From the NCBI GenBank assembly GCA_023362775.1, contig JALMGJ010000002.1:59173914-59237913 (forward strand): DNA of 64,000 nucleotides. The letters run 5' to 3'. The position numbers and the translations under genes are program-made. This document shows, piece after piece, positions 10,749 through 22,310 of this stretch. Numbering within the stretch: the stretch's first letter is position 1; each line of letters opens with the position of its first letter. The notes below the pieces were generated by a model that had not been told where the DNA came from, ran no database searches, and was given only the letters and a program-made list of their open reading frames with translations. Source of the stretch: Charina bottae. Its lineage: Eukaryota > Chordata > Lepidosauria > Squamata > Charinaidae.

Positions 10749-11940
10749 CATATGGGATGACTCATAAACAAATGTCTTCTTTTTTAAAAAATTAACTGAG
10801 CAGCACCAAACAAATTCTAATTTGGACTGGTATAACCAAAGACATGCAGGGAGGTATCAGGGCACAAATAGCTCAAAATGAGGGTCAGATACATCCCACA
10901 AAACCGTGTGGCTAGCTAGTTCTGTAGAGCTGGAAAACAGAAATTGACTAGCAGCTGGCAACCAGGTCTGAAGAAAATGATTAAAATTGACAGAAAACAG
11001 GAAAACTGACATTCAACAAAAGCCCAGTTCAACATCCCAGTCATTAATATCTAGATACCGCAGTGGGGAAAACCGGGGGTGCTAAATGATAACATTTCAG
11101 AGGTGTGCAAATATGATCCCTTTTCTTTCCTGAATAAAGTAGTACAACTAAGTCAGATGAGAATTTGATCCCAATAAGAGGAAGGCTGGTACAGAAGAAA
11201 CTCAAGCAATAGGAAAGTACAAATGGAACATGTTATGGCGATGGAACATTCTGGAGAAGTGCAGAATGTTATGTTGCTCTTCCAGGCCACAAAAGGAGTA
11301 AACTATGTCTGGAACACCAGAAACCACTGTTTGAAAGGATAATTAAAAAAGAAAAACATTGGACCAGACCAGCCAGAGCAGCAGCATGAAATGAGGGGGA
11401 ATACAATGTTATGGAGCTCTTCGAAACTTATTTGACAAGATGCCTCACTTGTCCAAGCCACTCGGATGTCCCCATAATGGTGGGTTTTGCACATTCTGTT
11501 TAGGGATGGGATTACAAATGAGGGCAGTGGAGAGGAGAGGATACAAGGTTGGAGAGAAATAGCTGCAGACAAGACTGGCTAGTGACAGAAGAAGAGGCAC
11601 ACTGACATCTATCAACATGCTACAAACACAGCTCTGGTCACACCCAACAGGTCACCTGACCTTGCCTCCAAAATAATGGGAGCACAGATTTTACTCTACT
11701 TTTATTCCAGTAACAAGGTAACCACACACGACTGAATCGTGAGGGAATGAGATGAGGTCCTGTGAACAACGGGTGGAATTATTGAGGCATTAGGCTACCT
11801 CCCTAAGGACTATTACTCCCCCCTCGCCAAAGCTCACTTTCAAGAACAATACAGGCATATTGCTTGCCACTCCAAGACACCCCCCCCCTCTGCCCTGAGC
11901 TCTTCCTTGGCCAGCGTGCAACTGCTAAAAGGGTCGGGCA
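10749..11940. other. No recognised feature
   Basis: Sequence of moderate GC that rises toward the CpG island. No gene or repeat recognised. Confidence 0.4.
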
Positions 11941-12049
11941 ATAGCAGCCGCTGATTGCCACCAATTTGCACTAATCCGAGGGAAGCAATCGGCTCCACAT
12001 ACATCCCTAGGAAAGAGGGGGCACCAACAGGCGGCTCCCTCAGGGGCAG

Positions 12050-13600
12050 CCCTGAAGAGGAATCGGATCTGGGCCCAGTGTGCCAGCTCTCCAGTGCCGA
12101 GCCCCCCGGATGGAAGTCCGCATCAGAGCAATTAACGAACAGCAGCGGCTCCTCTTCCTTGCCATCTCAGTTCGTTCGCTCCCGTTGATCAGCGTGCAAG
12201 GTGCCTCCATCCAGGTTTTCTGCTGACTGAGAGGGCTGGGCGGAGGACATATACAACAGGTGTCAGAGAAAGGACGGACCCCAACCCGGTGCTCATCGGG
12301 GGGTCGTCAACGGCTCCGCGTTGGAACCCGCGTTGGCCCACCTGCCGGGCTGCGTCCCGGTCCGGCGCGTTCTGGCACGTGGGCCGCCCATTCCTGCCCC
12401 CTGAAAATCAATGGCCGTGCTGCTCGGCGAGGGTTTGCCGAAAGGCACATGCAGACAGACGCCCATTCTAACCACGCCCCCAGAAATTCCCTCCCATCCC
12501 CAAAAGAACCTGTGGTGCGGTTCCTTTCGCCCGTCGCCTCCTCGGCGTTGCAGGCTGCGGGCAAGCCAGCGAAAGGGAGAAAAAAGGAGCGGAGGGGGTG
12601 GGAGGCGGGGTTAAACCCTGAATCAGCTTGGAGAGTTGGCGGGCAGGCTTCTCCCTTTCCCTTCTTTTAAGTGACTCTCTCGTTTTTCTCCTACCCTCTC
12701 CACCCCGCCGGCATCCGAGGTGTTGATTTGGGCGGGTGGGGCTTGCTTAGTGGCCACCGCGCAGCCTTTCCAATTCATCTTCGGCATTCCGGGTTCGCTT
12801 CGCCACAGCCCTCGAGGTTTACGCTTCCATATCGGGAAAACTCGAGCGAAATAAAATACCTGCACATATTTTTTTTAAAAAAAGGAAGGAGAGAAAGGGG
12901 AGAGGAGCAGCTGAAGAGCCTCAGCGCGCCAGGAGCGGCGGCGGCGCCTGCCTTGCTTGCCAGTGTCCAGTGAATCTGCCTGCATTCGCTCGGAGGAGTT
13001 TCTTGGCAGCTTCCTCTGTTTAGGTAAGGCGTGGGTTGGGTGGCATGCCCCGGACAGCAGTGCCGTGTTACGGGGGGTGGGGGCAAACAAAAGAGCGCGA
13101 AAAAAGAAAGAAAAGCAAGAAAGTCGCCCCAGTTCTGGGAGTCGCTGCTGCCCTTGCAGAATATTAAGAAGTGTTCCTACCGAACGGGATGCGGGAGACT
13201 AGCAGCCTCAAGAGCAAGCGTGCTTCAGTCCGAGGCGATTTCTGCACCGCGTCAGTCGCACCCAGGCTCGGCTCTCCTTCCTTCCCCGTTTTGCACCGCG
13301 CCGTCTGAATCGTTTCACCCCCTCCCCCGTGTCCGCTTTGTTTCTCGTGTCTAATTTGACTCTAGCGTGTTGGAATCCTTTTCTCAGAGTCAATTAGTTT
13401 GCGTGTGACACAAAGACCCGGGCGAACCTTCTTACCTGTTCGCCTCTTAGAAGCTGATGCCTTCCTTCAAATTATCTGTGGGGTTTTGCTGCGCCCCGGC
13501 AGCAACGTGCCTTCCCCAACCTTTCGTGGTAATTGTTCGCCCTGGTGAAATTCTTTTTAGGTACAACCCGCCGCGCGCTTACTTCAGAGTAATTACGGTT
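12050..13600 (+). promoter_or_regulatory. CpG island, probable host-gene promoter
   Basis: GC content rises sharply against the AT-rich surroundings and CpG is common, for example CCGGTCCGGCGCGTTCTGG near 12358. There are GC-box-like and E-box-like (GGCACGTGGG) matches and a CCAAT near 12770. Unlike the other GC-rich blocks in the window, it has no terminal inverted repeats, target duplication or minisatellite, so it looks like host DNA. In vertebrates such islands usually mark transcription start sites. The overlapping short reading frames on both strands are expected from low stop-codon frequency and are not called genes. The gene concerned is unknown. Confidence 0.65.
12900..13023 (+). other. 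Possible non-coding first exon ending at a splice donor
   Basis: The sequence TAG|GTAAGG at 13021-13029 is a strong match to the vertebrate 5' splice-site consensus, with GT at 13024-13025. It lies within the CpG island, downstream of a GC-rich segment of GCGGCGGCGCC type that would suit a 5' untranslated exon. The exon start is not visible and the 5' coordinate is arbitrary. No convincing ATG-initiated coding sequence leads into the donor. If real, the plus-strand transcript would treat at least the following kilobases as intron. Confidence 0.35.
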
Positions 13601-14972
13601 GATTTCTAAACGCTGCTCTGGAATAAGCAGCTCGAGCTCCGCGTCTCACAAACCCGCTACTGAACTCAGGCTTATTTCTGAGTAAACATGCGTGGAAACG
13701 GGTTGTAGAGGCGAGAAGGGATGGTGGAATTCGCCACCCGTGCAGTTTGTGCAAAGAGGAAGCTGTATTCTGAAGAAGCCAGAGGACTGCTGCCAATTAC
13801 GGTTTTTCTACGGAGGTAGAATCGCAGCCCTCTATGTAAAACGATGGTGGGGATGATGTAGCAGGGAAGAAACAAATCTACATATAACTCTGCCCCCGTC
13901 GTGATATGATTCTGTCTTGCCTCTAGTTTCCTCTTCAAGTTTATCCGTGGACCTCCAGATACAGAGATTAACTTTGCTAGATAGCAATAGCAGTCTAGTC
14001 ACTCTTGCAAAAAGCCACACAAAGGCAATGGGTTTCAGACCCTCATTTTGTTGCTATCATAAATGGGATGAATCAAAAAGAAAGAAGCTGAGCAACAATG
14101 TAATGGTCTCCAAGATAGATATTTGGAGGATAAATCCAGAGAGGGTTTAGCTTGGTCCAGAGATTATTCTTGTTCCTCCTTGAAGTAAAACTTGCTCATA
14201 TTTTACAGAATCATTAAAAAAAAAACCTGTCTCCCAGCGTCAGAGACAAAGAGCTGAGTGTTGCAAACTAAAAGGATGAGGTTGGTTTTTGTATGTTGTG
14301 CAGGCTGAAGGCTGACTTGCAAAAGGAATAAAAGCACATATTGTATGGGCTGTGGTGTCTATTGTGCACATCTGGTGCGCATGTATTCCTACCAGCTTAT
14401 TCAGTGCAAATGCTTGAACAACTTTTACTGGATGTGTTTCGTTTTCTGAATTTAAAATTCTCTCTCCCCAAGGGTGGTTGTTAGGGTTTGGGGCTGGGAT
14501 CAACATAATGCAGCACGTTGCCGATTACTTATCCTAGACCGAAAAGGCTTGCTCACTAAACAACACATGAGAGGGTGCAGCTTGCGTAGTGAGCAGGGGG
14601 AGTTAACATCTTACATACTGATTTTCACTTAAAAGTAAATGAATGTAGGACACTGGTTAGCAATTCAGTATTTGTGATGATCATTACACTACCATGACAT
14701 TTCAGAATCATGAAAATGCATTTTCTCCTTTCTACTTTTTGGATTTTTTTAAACATCAGACTTCTGAGAAAGTTGTAGGCTTTATATTTATATTATAGTT
14801 TTAAAAATGTTTTAATCTACTAATTTTGGCAAAGTAAATTCCGCTACTAGGATTTGTACTAGGTTAAGTGTGCTGTGCAATTTACATACAGTACATTTCA
14901 TTCTTTAAAATCCTAATACTAAACGTACATTGGGTTCATTGTCCCCTTTTTGAAAAAAAAAGGGGAGAGAGC
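13601..14972. other. No recognised feature (possible intron)
   Basis: GC content falls back to background after the island. No repeat family recognised. Confidence 0.4.
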
Positions 14973-15014
14973 CATTTATTATTATTATTAATAATAATAA
15001 TAATAATAATAATA
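14973..15014. repeat. (ATT)n/(AAT)n microsatellite
   Basis: ATT repeats followed by AAT repeats. Confidence 0.9.
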
Positions 15015-15814
15015 TAATTTTAATAATTGTATGCTGCATGATTGCAGCAATTTAGAAATTAAATAAATGGATATTAGAGCTAAAATTATGACCTGTAAAA
15101 ATGTGGATTATCACAAGATGGCAGCAAAGAGGATGCTTTTTTTAAAATTGTAGCCCAGATTTGGTGGTCCTTCTGTGAAGAAATGGCCTGTTTTAAAACT
15201 CATGTTAAATTCTGAACCATCTGTTCTATCTCACTTTAAGATGCCTGGAACAATTTCAAATGCTGCCTTCACCCTAACTCTGCTTGTGTTACTTTTAGCC
15301 TGTACATTTGACCTGTGAAATTTTATCTCCCATTATGGATACAACTTATTTAACTTTTTAAAGAAGTTGAAGCACTTTTGGCTTATTACAATTGGTATTG
15401 ACTTCTGTCATGATCAAAGATCGCTGCAGGTTTTTTAAGGACAGTAGCAGCTGCAAAGTATGTGTGTATGTTGTGAATGAGTCTATTTCTATAATCAAAG
15501 CTGCTTTCATACTACAGCTGATAAGGGAATAGTTTTGCTGATAACCCAATCAACAAGGCTTATTTTACAGAAATGATACTATGCAGGTGTGGTATTATGA
15601 CTATTATTCTAAGCACAGTTTCCTAGAAGCAGAATACCACTGAAATGATTGCCAAATCTGTGTGCCTAAATAGTTGATACCACTTTCAGAAACAGGAAAG
15701 TTGTATCGCTTAAGTATCTGTCTTCCTAAAACATGATGGGTAGTATGTTGCTTTTGAAAATGTAATAGTACAGGGCATGGTAATATGCTATTAAATTGTC
15801 AGAAGCATAGGTAA
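15015..15814. other. No recognised feature
   Basis: AT-rich, apparently unique sequence. Confidence 0.4.
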
Positions 15815-15835
15815 AAGTCTCAGTTTGGTCTAGTG

Positions 15836-16605
15836 CAGAGCTTTCCAAACTTTTCATGTTGGTGACACACTTTTTAGACATGCATCATTTCGCAACACAC
15901 TCTTACAGCAGGGCACAAGGCAGGCACTAGGAACTGCGTGGAATCACAGCAGGTTTGGAGGCAGCAGGGCACAAGGCAGGCACTAGGAACTGCGTGGAAT
16001 CCTGGCAGGGCAGGTTTGGAGGCAGCAAGGCACAAGGCAGGCGCTAGGACCTGTGCGGAATCACAGCAGGTTTGGAGGCAGCAAGGCACAAGGCAGGCAC
16101 TAGGACCTGCGTGGAATCCTGGCAGGGCAGGTTTGGAGGCAGCAAGGCACAAGGCAGGCACTAGGACCTGTGCGGAATCACAGCAGGTTTGGAGGCAGCA
16201 AGGCACAAGGCAGGCACTAGGACCTGCGTGGAATCACAGCAGGTTTGGAGGCAGCAGGGCACAAGGCAGGCACTAGGACCTGTGCGGAATCACAGCAGGT
16301 TTGGAGGCAGCAAGGCACAAGGCAGGCACTAGGACCTGCGTGGAATCACAGCAGGTTTGGAGGCAGCAGGGCACAAGGCAGGCACTAGGACCTGCGTGGA
16401 ATCCTGGCAGGGCAGGTTTGGAGGCAGCAAGGCACAAGGCAGGCACTAGGACCTGTGCGGAATCACAGCAGGTTTGGAGGCAGCAAGGCACAAGGCAGGC
16501 ACTAGGACCTGCGTGGCAGGGCTCGGAGGCAGCAGCAGCCTTGACACACCCAGACACTGCAGCCGACACACTAACGTGTCCCAACATACAGTTTGGAAAG
16601 CTCTG
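15836..16605 (+). mobile_element. hAT element filled with a 56/61-bp minisatellite
   Basis: The ends read CAGAGCTTTCCAAACTTTTC and inverted CAGTTTGGAAAGCTCTG, with exact duplication GTCTAGTG at 15828-15835 and 16606-16613. The first 65 bp match the left end of the element at 27839. The rest is mostly tandem repeat, with no transposase frame. Long frames on both strands (CLAASKPALPGF-type repeats) only reflect the repeat periods. Confidence 0.88.
15905..16530 (+). repeat. Minisatellite, about 11 units of 56 or 61 bp
   Basis: Units start with GGCACAAGGCAGGC at 15912, 15968, 16029, 16085, 16146, 16202, 16258, 16314, 16370, 16431 and 16487. Short units read GAATCACAGCAGG and long units GAATCCTGGCAGGGCAGG; the 5-bp difference explains the 56/61 alternation. 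Confidence 0.93.
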
Positions 16606-16717
16606 GTCTAGTGGTTAAAATGCTGGACTAGGATCAGGGAAACCAGAGTTCTTGCCCTGCCTAAGGCAGCAAAGCCAGCTGAGTGACCTTGGACCACTTG
16701 TTCCTATTACTCTAGGA

Positions 16718-16816
16718 CAGTTTTTCTCAATGTTGGCAACTTTAAGACGTGTGGACTTCAACTCCCAGAATCCCCCAGTCCACACGTCTTAAAGTTGCCA
16801 ACATTGAGAAACACTG
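16718..16816. mobile_element. Fold-back hAT MITE (99 bp)
   Basis: Almost perfect palindrome with ends CAGTTTTTCTCAATGTTGG and the inverse CCAACATTGAGAAACACTG. The exact duplication CTCTAGGA lies at 16710-16717 and 16817-16824. Same family as 693-826. Confidence 0.92.
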
Positions 16817-16900
16817 CTCTAGGAAGAATGACAAGCCATTTCAAAAATGCTGCCTACAAAACTGCATGGGCTTGTCTGTGTAATTGCCAGAAGTCAACTC

Positions 16901-17567
16901 TGACTCAAACCCCTCCCCCAAAAAACATATGTAGCAAGTTATCAACAGGCCAGTATAGTACTGTATGGTGTTTCCAAATTTCTACTTTTGATCTGTTCTG
17001 ATTTACAGTTTGTTTATTCCAAGGGCACAGTAACTCAGTAGTAGGGAATGGAGTAATGGAGGTACTGGGTGGATTAGACCAATGAACTGATACAGTGGCT
17101 GAATTTGGTCAATATATTAAAACTTTTTTTAAAAAAGTATATGGCTAAAGAGGTAAGTCAATAAATTGGATGGATAATGTGGCTGTTTGATTTTGTGCTT
17201 ATTGTATTGGGGTCATTAATCATTCATTTAAAAAAATTGTATGGTTGCCCATTTTAGAGCATAACTCTTAGCGGCTCACAACAGAGATCTAAAGTTTGAG
17301 GCCCCTACGTCACATGTTGCCGTGGAAAGTTTTGGGACTGGCCAATGAAGAACTCCAAAAGCTGTGTTTTTTTAAATGAAAAGGGAAAATTATTAAATAC
17401 ATGCTTATAGTAATCATAGAAACAATATTTAATTTCAGTTGCATGTAACTTAAGTTACATTGAAAATAACTTTCATAACTTGTTTTTGGAGTGCAGTTTT
17501 TAGCAAAAAAAATTAAGGCTCACTTGACCTTGAAAGTTATATATTCTGGATTAAGATTTAGTACATT
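16901..17567. other. No recognised feature
   Basis: AT-rich, apparently unique sequence. Confidence 0.4.
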
Positions 17568-17611
17568 GTGTATCAGATTGCTATGGATTGTGTATCAGAT
17601 TGCTATGGATT
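17568..17611 (+). repeat. Small tandem duplication
   Basis: GTGTATCAGATTGCTATGGA occurs twice in a row. Confidence 0.85.
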
Positions 17612-17639
17612 GCTTAATAACATAATTAAAACAAACATT

Positions 17640-17745
17640 GAATTCATCATTCATTTCATGGCCTCAAAAAAAACATATTTTACTTTTCTGGACTTGGAGA
17701 AAGGACTAAGCCCTGGAAATTTGGGACTTCTGGGAAGTTCTCATT
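17640..17745 (+). repeat. Arm 1 of 105-bp inverted duplication
   Basis: It matches 18517-18621 in reverse complement over about 105 bp with four substitutions by eye (about 96% identity). Key shared string: GGACTTGGAGAAAGGACTAA. There is no TIR or TSD, and the family is unknown. Confidence 0.85.
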
Positions 17746-17888
17746 TTCTTCTCATCTCTTTGACAGCTTCTCAGATTTTGTTACTCTTTTAATAAGGTTC
17801 AGAATCTTCTACTGAGCATAACAGGAACTTGACTAGACTAAACATCCATCTTTCTATCAGTACATTGTACTTCAATTCTTTCTGAGTA

Positions 17889-18117
17889 CAGGTAGTCCTT
17901 GTTTAGTGAGCACAATTGGGACTGGCAACTCAGTTGTTAAGCAAAGCGGTTGCTAAATAAAACTGCGATTGTGTTTACGATCTTATTTCAGCTATCCTTT
18001 GCTTTACAGACATGCAAAGGTGGTAAATGCAGGCATCGGCCACAAAGTTACTTTTTCATCACCATCATAATTGTGAACGGTCATTGTCTGAGGTAGTCGC
18101 TAAACGAGGACTACCTG
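17889..18117. mobile_element. TA-target MITE, CAGGTAGTCC family
   Basis: Ends CAGGTAGTCCTTGTTTAG and inverted CTAAACGAGGACTACCTG, flanked by TA (17887-17888 and 18118-18119). Related copies lie at 43450, 49237 and 63107. Non-coding. Confidence 0.85.
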
Positions 18118-18119
18118 TA

Positions 18120-18516
18120 TGTGCTAATATTCTGTCTGTATTTTAAGCGTTTTGTAGAATAATGGAAGATCGGATCCTAAACCAGCAGAAAGGTTTTTGT
18201 TGATTTGTCCTAGCCAAAAAATAAACCCAAGACAAAAACTATTCATAGGAAAACAAATTCACAGTAAGTTGTCCAGGTCAACTTGCAAGATAGACAACAT
18301 CTACAAGTTTGCTTAAATTCTTAAACAGGAATTGCTCATGGCTTAATACAAATGGAAGAAGTCCTTGCTGGTGCTGCAGTCTTTGCAAGTCTGTGACCAC
18401 CTGCAACAAGAAGGCCTCTTTGGGCCTTGGACAAGAAAAGTAAACAAAAATTATTCAAATAAACAGTGTATTGCTTGCTTAAAATATTAGTTAGCTTTTC
18501 TCTTATTCCTGAAGGC
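18120..18516. other. No recognised feature
   Basis: Spacer sequence between the MITE and arm 2 of the inverted duplication. Nothing recognised. Confidence 0.4.
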
Positions 18517-18621
18517 ATGAGAACTTCCCAGAAGTCCTAAATTTCCAGGGCTTAGTCCTTTCTCCAAGTCCAGGAAAGTAAAATATGTTATTTTTGAGGC
18601 CATGAAATGAGTGATGAATTC
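18517..18621 (-). repeat. Arm 2 of 105-bp inverted duplication
   Basis: Reverse-complement partner of 17640-17745. The spacer between the arms is about 770 bp. Confidence 0.85.
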
Positions 18622-21600
18622 AAGTTATAAATTCAAATGTTCAGTTTATAATAATTTTGGGATATCTTACCTTGCTAAAATAGTGCATGATAATTTCCTC
18701 TAAAATTTCATCGAAGTTTCAATGCAACTTTTTTTAACCTGTAGCAGCTTGCAACCTGATGATTGCCATTCAGCTTAACATCAGTTAAAGTTTGGATGGT
18801 TCACATAAGGGTCTTTACATTCTTCATATCTCCTCTATTGTTTCTTTACTTCCTCTCTTAAGAATTTTACCATTGAAAACTCTGCAACTATTAAATTAAA
18901 ATTCAGCCTGATTTTGCATTTTAGATAAATTTGCATTGTGTGCAAAAATACATTGTATTGGACAGAACAGGAGAACTCTATAAGATAAAAATGAATCGGT
19001 GTTTGAGTACAATAATTACCACTACTACTTATTATTCTTATCACACTTCTAATATGAAACATGCTTTACTGTTTTATTCTTCTTGCCCTAACAATAATCC
19101 TTGAAAATAGGTGTGATACGCACATTTTATAAATTGGGAGCTTGAGAAAATAACTTGCTCAAAGCCATGACAAATAAATGATTCAGCCCCACATTTTACA
19201 GATCCCAGTCAAAGGGTATACTGCAGTGATTCTCATTAGCTAGTGTGATTGCATTTGGTTCTGCAAATTTACCTATGTTTACAAATACTGTACTTCTTAA
19301 TCTGTGTGTATATATGGATTCACATGCATGTTTCATGGTACTAAAATAAGATTAAAGTGAATGCTTATTTATTTCAGAGATTTATTTTCTGTGTTGTACA
19401 ATGTTGTTTCCTAAGGCAGTGTTCAGCTAGGCATTCTAAGAATATTATTTATGGTACATTCTGATAGGTGTTAACATGGAACCTGTTTCTTTGCTTAAAA
19501 CCATTCAAATTACTGGTACACCAGATAGTGGCACTTCCACTCTATGTGGCCAATATGAATTAATCGTTATACTTATCAGAAGTCTCCCCATACAGTAACT
19601 GTTCATGTTAACTTCATCCTGTCTCATTCTAAGAACAATTCTCCAGATTGTGTTAAGAATAACTCTTGTTACAATTCTAGTTTAATGTTTAAGTTTGTCT
19701 TAACATTTGGATGATTTTAGCATTCCCACTAGAAGCAGGACTTGTACATGACACCTTTTGTTTTGCATTTTAAGAGGCAGAGCATCATTCAAGTGTGCAT
19801 ATCATGTCCCTTGGGGATCAAAATTTCTTGTAGTTGGTATATCATTATTGTTCATCCACTGAAAGCTTGGGTACAGTTTCCCTTTCTATAGGTAACTGTT
19901 GTTGGATCTTGATTTAGAGCTTCCGTTTGCCATTTCTATAAGTGCCTCTTCCTTTTTGCAGAGGCAGAGCAGAATTTACTTCCTGCTTAGAAGTACTGTG
20001 CTGCAAGTGAGTCTGCAAGACTGCCTGGCTGGAATGTGATACTTTAACAAGCTTCTTGTCCTTGGCTTTTTCCTGCTCCAGTTGTCTTAATAATATCAGT
20101 TGTATCATTAAGCTATAAGTCTGGATTCAGAATGTATACAAGTGAGAGTTTATCTAGATAACATTTCCAAGGTCTCTTATTGAGTCTACTTGAATCACAT
20201 TTCGGTGTCCAAAACTGTATTTGGAAAGTGAGATTAGAATAAAATTTGGGAAAGACAATTTACTGTAGTAGGAACCTACTTACAGTATAACACTTTCAAT
20301 GAGTTTTTAATTTGAGTTCACTTGAGATGAAGCTTGCATTAAAGTTTAGGTGCATAGGTGCAAATGTAAATGCAAAGATGCTAATATATTGGGTATGTCT
20401 ACTCATGTAATGTTTCAATCCCCTTGACTTTCTTAGAGCAATGCTTAGTAGCCGTATGATCAGAAACTGTATCTATTTTACTTTATGCAATTTTATTTAT
20501 ACCTGTGCATAGGGAAGTGTAGTAAGTGATAGTGCAGAGAGGATCCAAATTAGAATTAGCTTGTAAATTGACACTTAGTTAGAAAGGCAGCTTTCATGAT
20601 ATCTCCTTAATGCTATATGTTGTGTAGTTAATGTACCTATCCTCATTCCATGTGTGCTTAATAATCCTAATGTTCCTTGTGTGCCATAATAGAGGAAGCC
20701 TAGTTTACAGTGTATATCTGTGAATGGGAGTTAATGCTGGAGCAACAGAATTATTGCTATGTTTTTTTCAGTAGTATTTACAGTTCCAATTCTGTTTGTT
20801 CTGTGGGAGGTACATTTTTCTATTAATTATGGTGAAGAAGAGAAGTTACATATGTTTCTTTAAAAAAAAATCTGTGCTGCTTATAATTGTTCTGAGAGGT
20901 TAATTTTGCTAGTTTACTTCAGATTACTTTTTTTTGCCTAAGAATATGTCATAGCATCCCACTTAAAATTTTAGTGAATAAATAATTTGCAGGCCAAAAG
21001 GGGCAGAGCATGTTTCCTTTAAATTCCATGCACTTGGGCAATATTAAATTAGTATATTATTCTGAAAAAGCAACCTCACAAGTTGTTGTGATTGAGTTTT
21101 TTTGTTTGTTTGCTTCTATTTCTAGAAATCTTACTTGGTTGAAGTAGTTTATGAGCTATTTTATGCAGTTCTTTTTTAAAATAATATTGGGTAACAAGGT
21201 TTAAAATACTGCTTATTTACTTGGAAATAAGTCTTTGTGATCAGTGAGGTTTATTCTTTGAGAAGAATGTAAAAGGATTGCAGCCTCTTTGTTATATAGT
21301 AAGATAAACACAAAGAAAAAGGAAGCATATGAGATCCCTCAATGCTAATTTTCAATTATAATGTCAAATTGCTGGAAGCACAAGCTTTGCAATTATTTGT
21401 ACTGATAAATAGAAATGTAAACATAAATGTCTTGCCACTGTTGGTTAATTGATTTAGGAGCTGAATTAGTCTTCGCTACTATGTCTAATTCATCTAAATG
21501 TGTAATATGATGATACATTAATCACTTTTCATCATTTCATATTTTTACTCTAAACAAAACATGTACCAATAGTTCTCATGGCTTTTTTCTCTGCCTTGGC

Positions 21601-21726
21601 ACTATACCGGTGATAGAAGTTGGATAAATAAATAAATACCAAAATGATAAGAGTTAAACCAACGCAAGAGTGAGTAATGCCATCCTCTCTTGTGTTATTT
21701 ACTCCATTTTATAATTTTGGTCTAAT
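18622..21726. other. Long stretch with no recognised feature
   Basis: About 3.1 kb of AT-rich, apparently unique sequence with no open frame of note. Confidence 0.45.
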
Positions 21727-21860
21727 ATTTTATTTATTTATTTGATTTATATAGCTGCCCATCTTACACATGTGACTGGGTGGCTTGCAAGCATTAAAAA
21801 CACAGAAACCCACAACATATAACTGCCGGCACCCAAGGATAAACATTAACCCTACTCTCA
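21727..21860 (-). mobile_element. L2-type LINE 3' tail remnant (minus strand)
   Basis: TTTATTTATTTGATTTATAT is followed by GCTGCCCATC and GGGTGGCTTGCAAGC, the reverse of the usual squamate LINE terminus. Confidence 0.5.
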
Positions 21861-22090
21861 GAAAAAAGCACATTGACAACAGCAGAAATCATCTTTCCAC
21901 CTTACCCAAATGCCTGGGGAAATTTTACACAATAATGTTAGATTCCAATTCTGTCCTCTGAGGTTTTGCATAATTATTTTGTTTTATTGTCTAATCTAAC
22001 CTTACAACATGGTTCCTCTAAGTCATTAAAAAATATAAAATGGAAATAATCAAGCTGTTGTAAATTCTGCTTTTCATCTTATCTTGACTT
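21861..22090. other. No recognised feature
   Basis: May continue the degraded L2 fragment. Nothing definite is visible. Confidence 0.3.
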
Positions 22091-22101
22091 AATGGTGCAT
22101 T

Positions 22102-22299
22102 AGAGGCCAGTTTGGTGTAGTGGTTAAGGCATCAAGCTAGAAACTGGGCCTTAGGCACAAAGCCAGCTGGGTTAGTCACTTTCTCTCAGCCCTAGGAAGG
22201 CGGCAATGGCAAACCACTTCTGAAATACCTTGCCAAGAAACCTTCAGGGACTTGTCCAGGCAGTCTCCAACAATCGGACACAATTGAATGGATTAAAAA
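22102..22299 (+). mobile_element. Sauria-type tRNA-derived SINE
   Basis: The head reads GCCAGTTTGGTGTAGTGGTT (A-box-like). The body has AGGCGGCAATGGCAAACCAC and CTTGCCAAGAAACC, and the tail TCGGACACAATTGAATGG resembles the Bov-B 3' end, as expected for a SINE copied by Bov-B machinery. The flanks AATGGTGCATT (22091-22101) and AATGTTGCATT (22300-22310) look like an 11-bp target duplication with one change. Confidence 0.85.
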
Positions 22300-22310
22300 A
22301 ATGTTGCATT

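Larger units (their letters stand above)
15815..16900 (+). mobile_element. tRNA-derived SINE (Sauria type) split by two insertions
   Basis: SINE sequence is present in three pieces: about 15815-15835, 16606-16717 and 16825-about 16900. The pieces join as CAGTTTG|GTCTAGTGGTTAAAA (A-box region), then GCTGAGTGACCTTGGACCAC, then CAAGCCATTTCAAAAATGCTG. This order matches the SINE at 22102 (CAGTTTGGTGTAGTGGTTAA). A hAT element (15836-16605) sits in the A-box and a MITE (16718-16816) in the middle. Both duplicated SINE bases on insertion, so the SINE is the oldest of the three. Confidence 0.75.

Noticed and set aside
15874..16618. Repetitive protein (CLAASKPALPGF / ESQQVWRQQGT repeats)
   Set aside because: These frames exist on both strands only because of the 56/61-bp DNA repeat.
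16718..16816. microRNA precursor
   Set aside because: The hairpin is fully explained by a known type of fold-back MITE with an exact target duplication.
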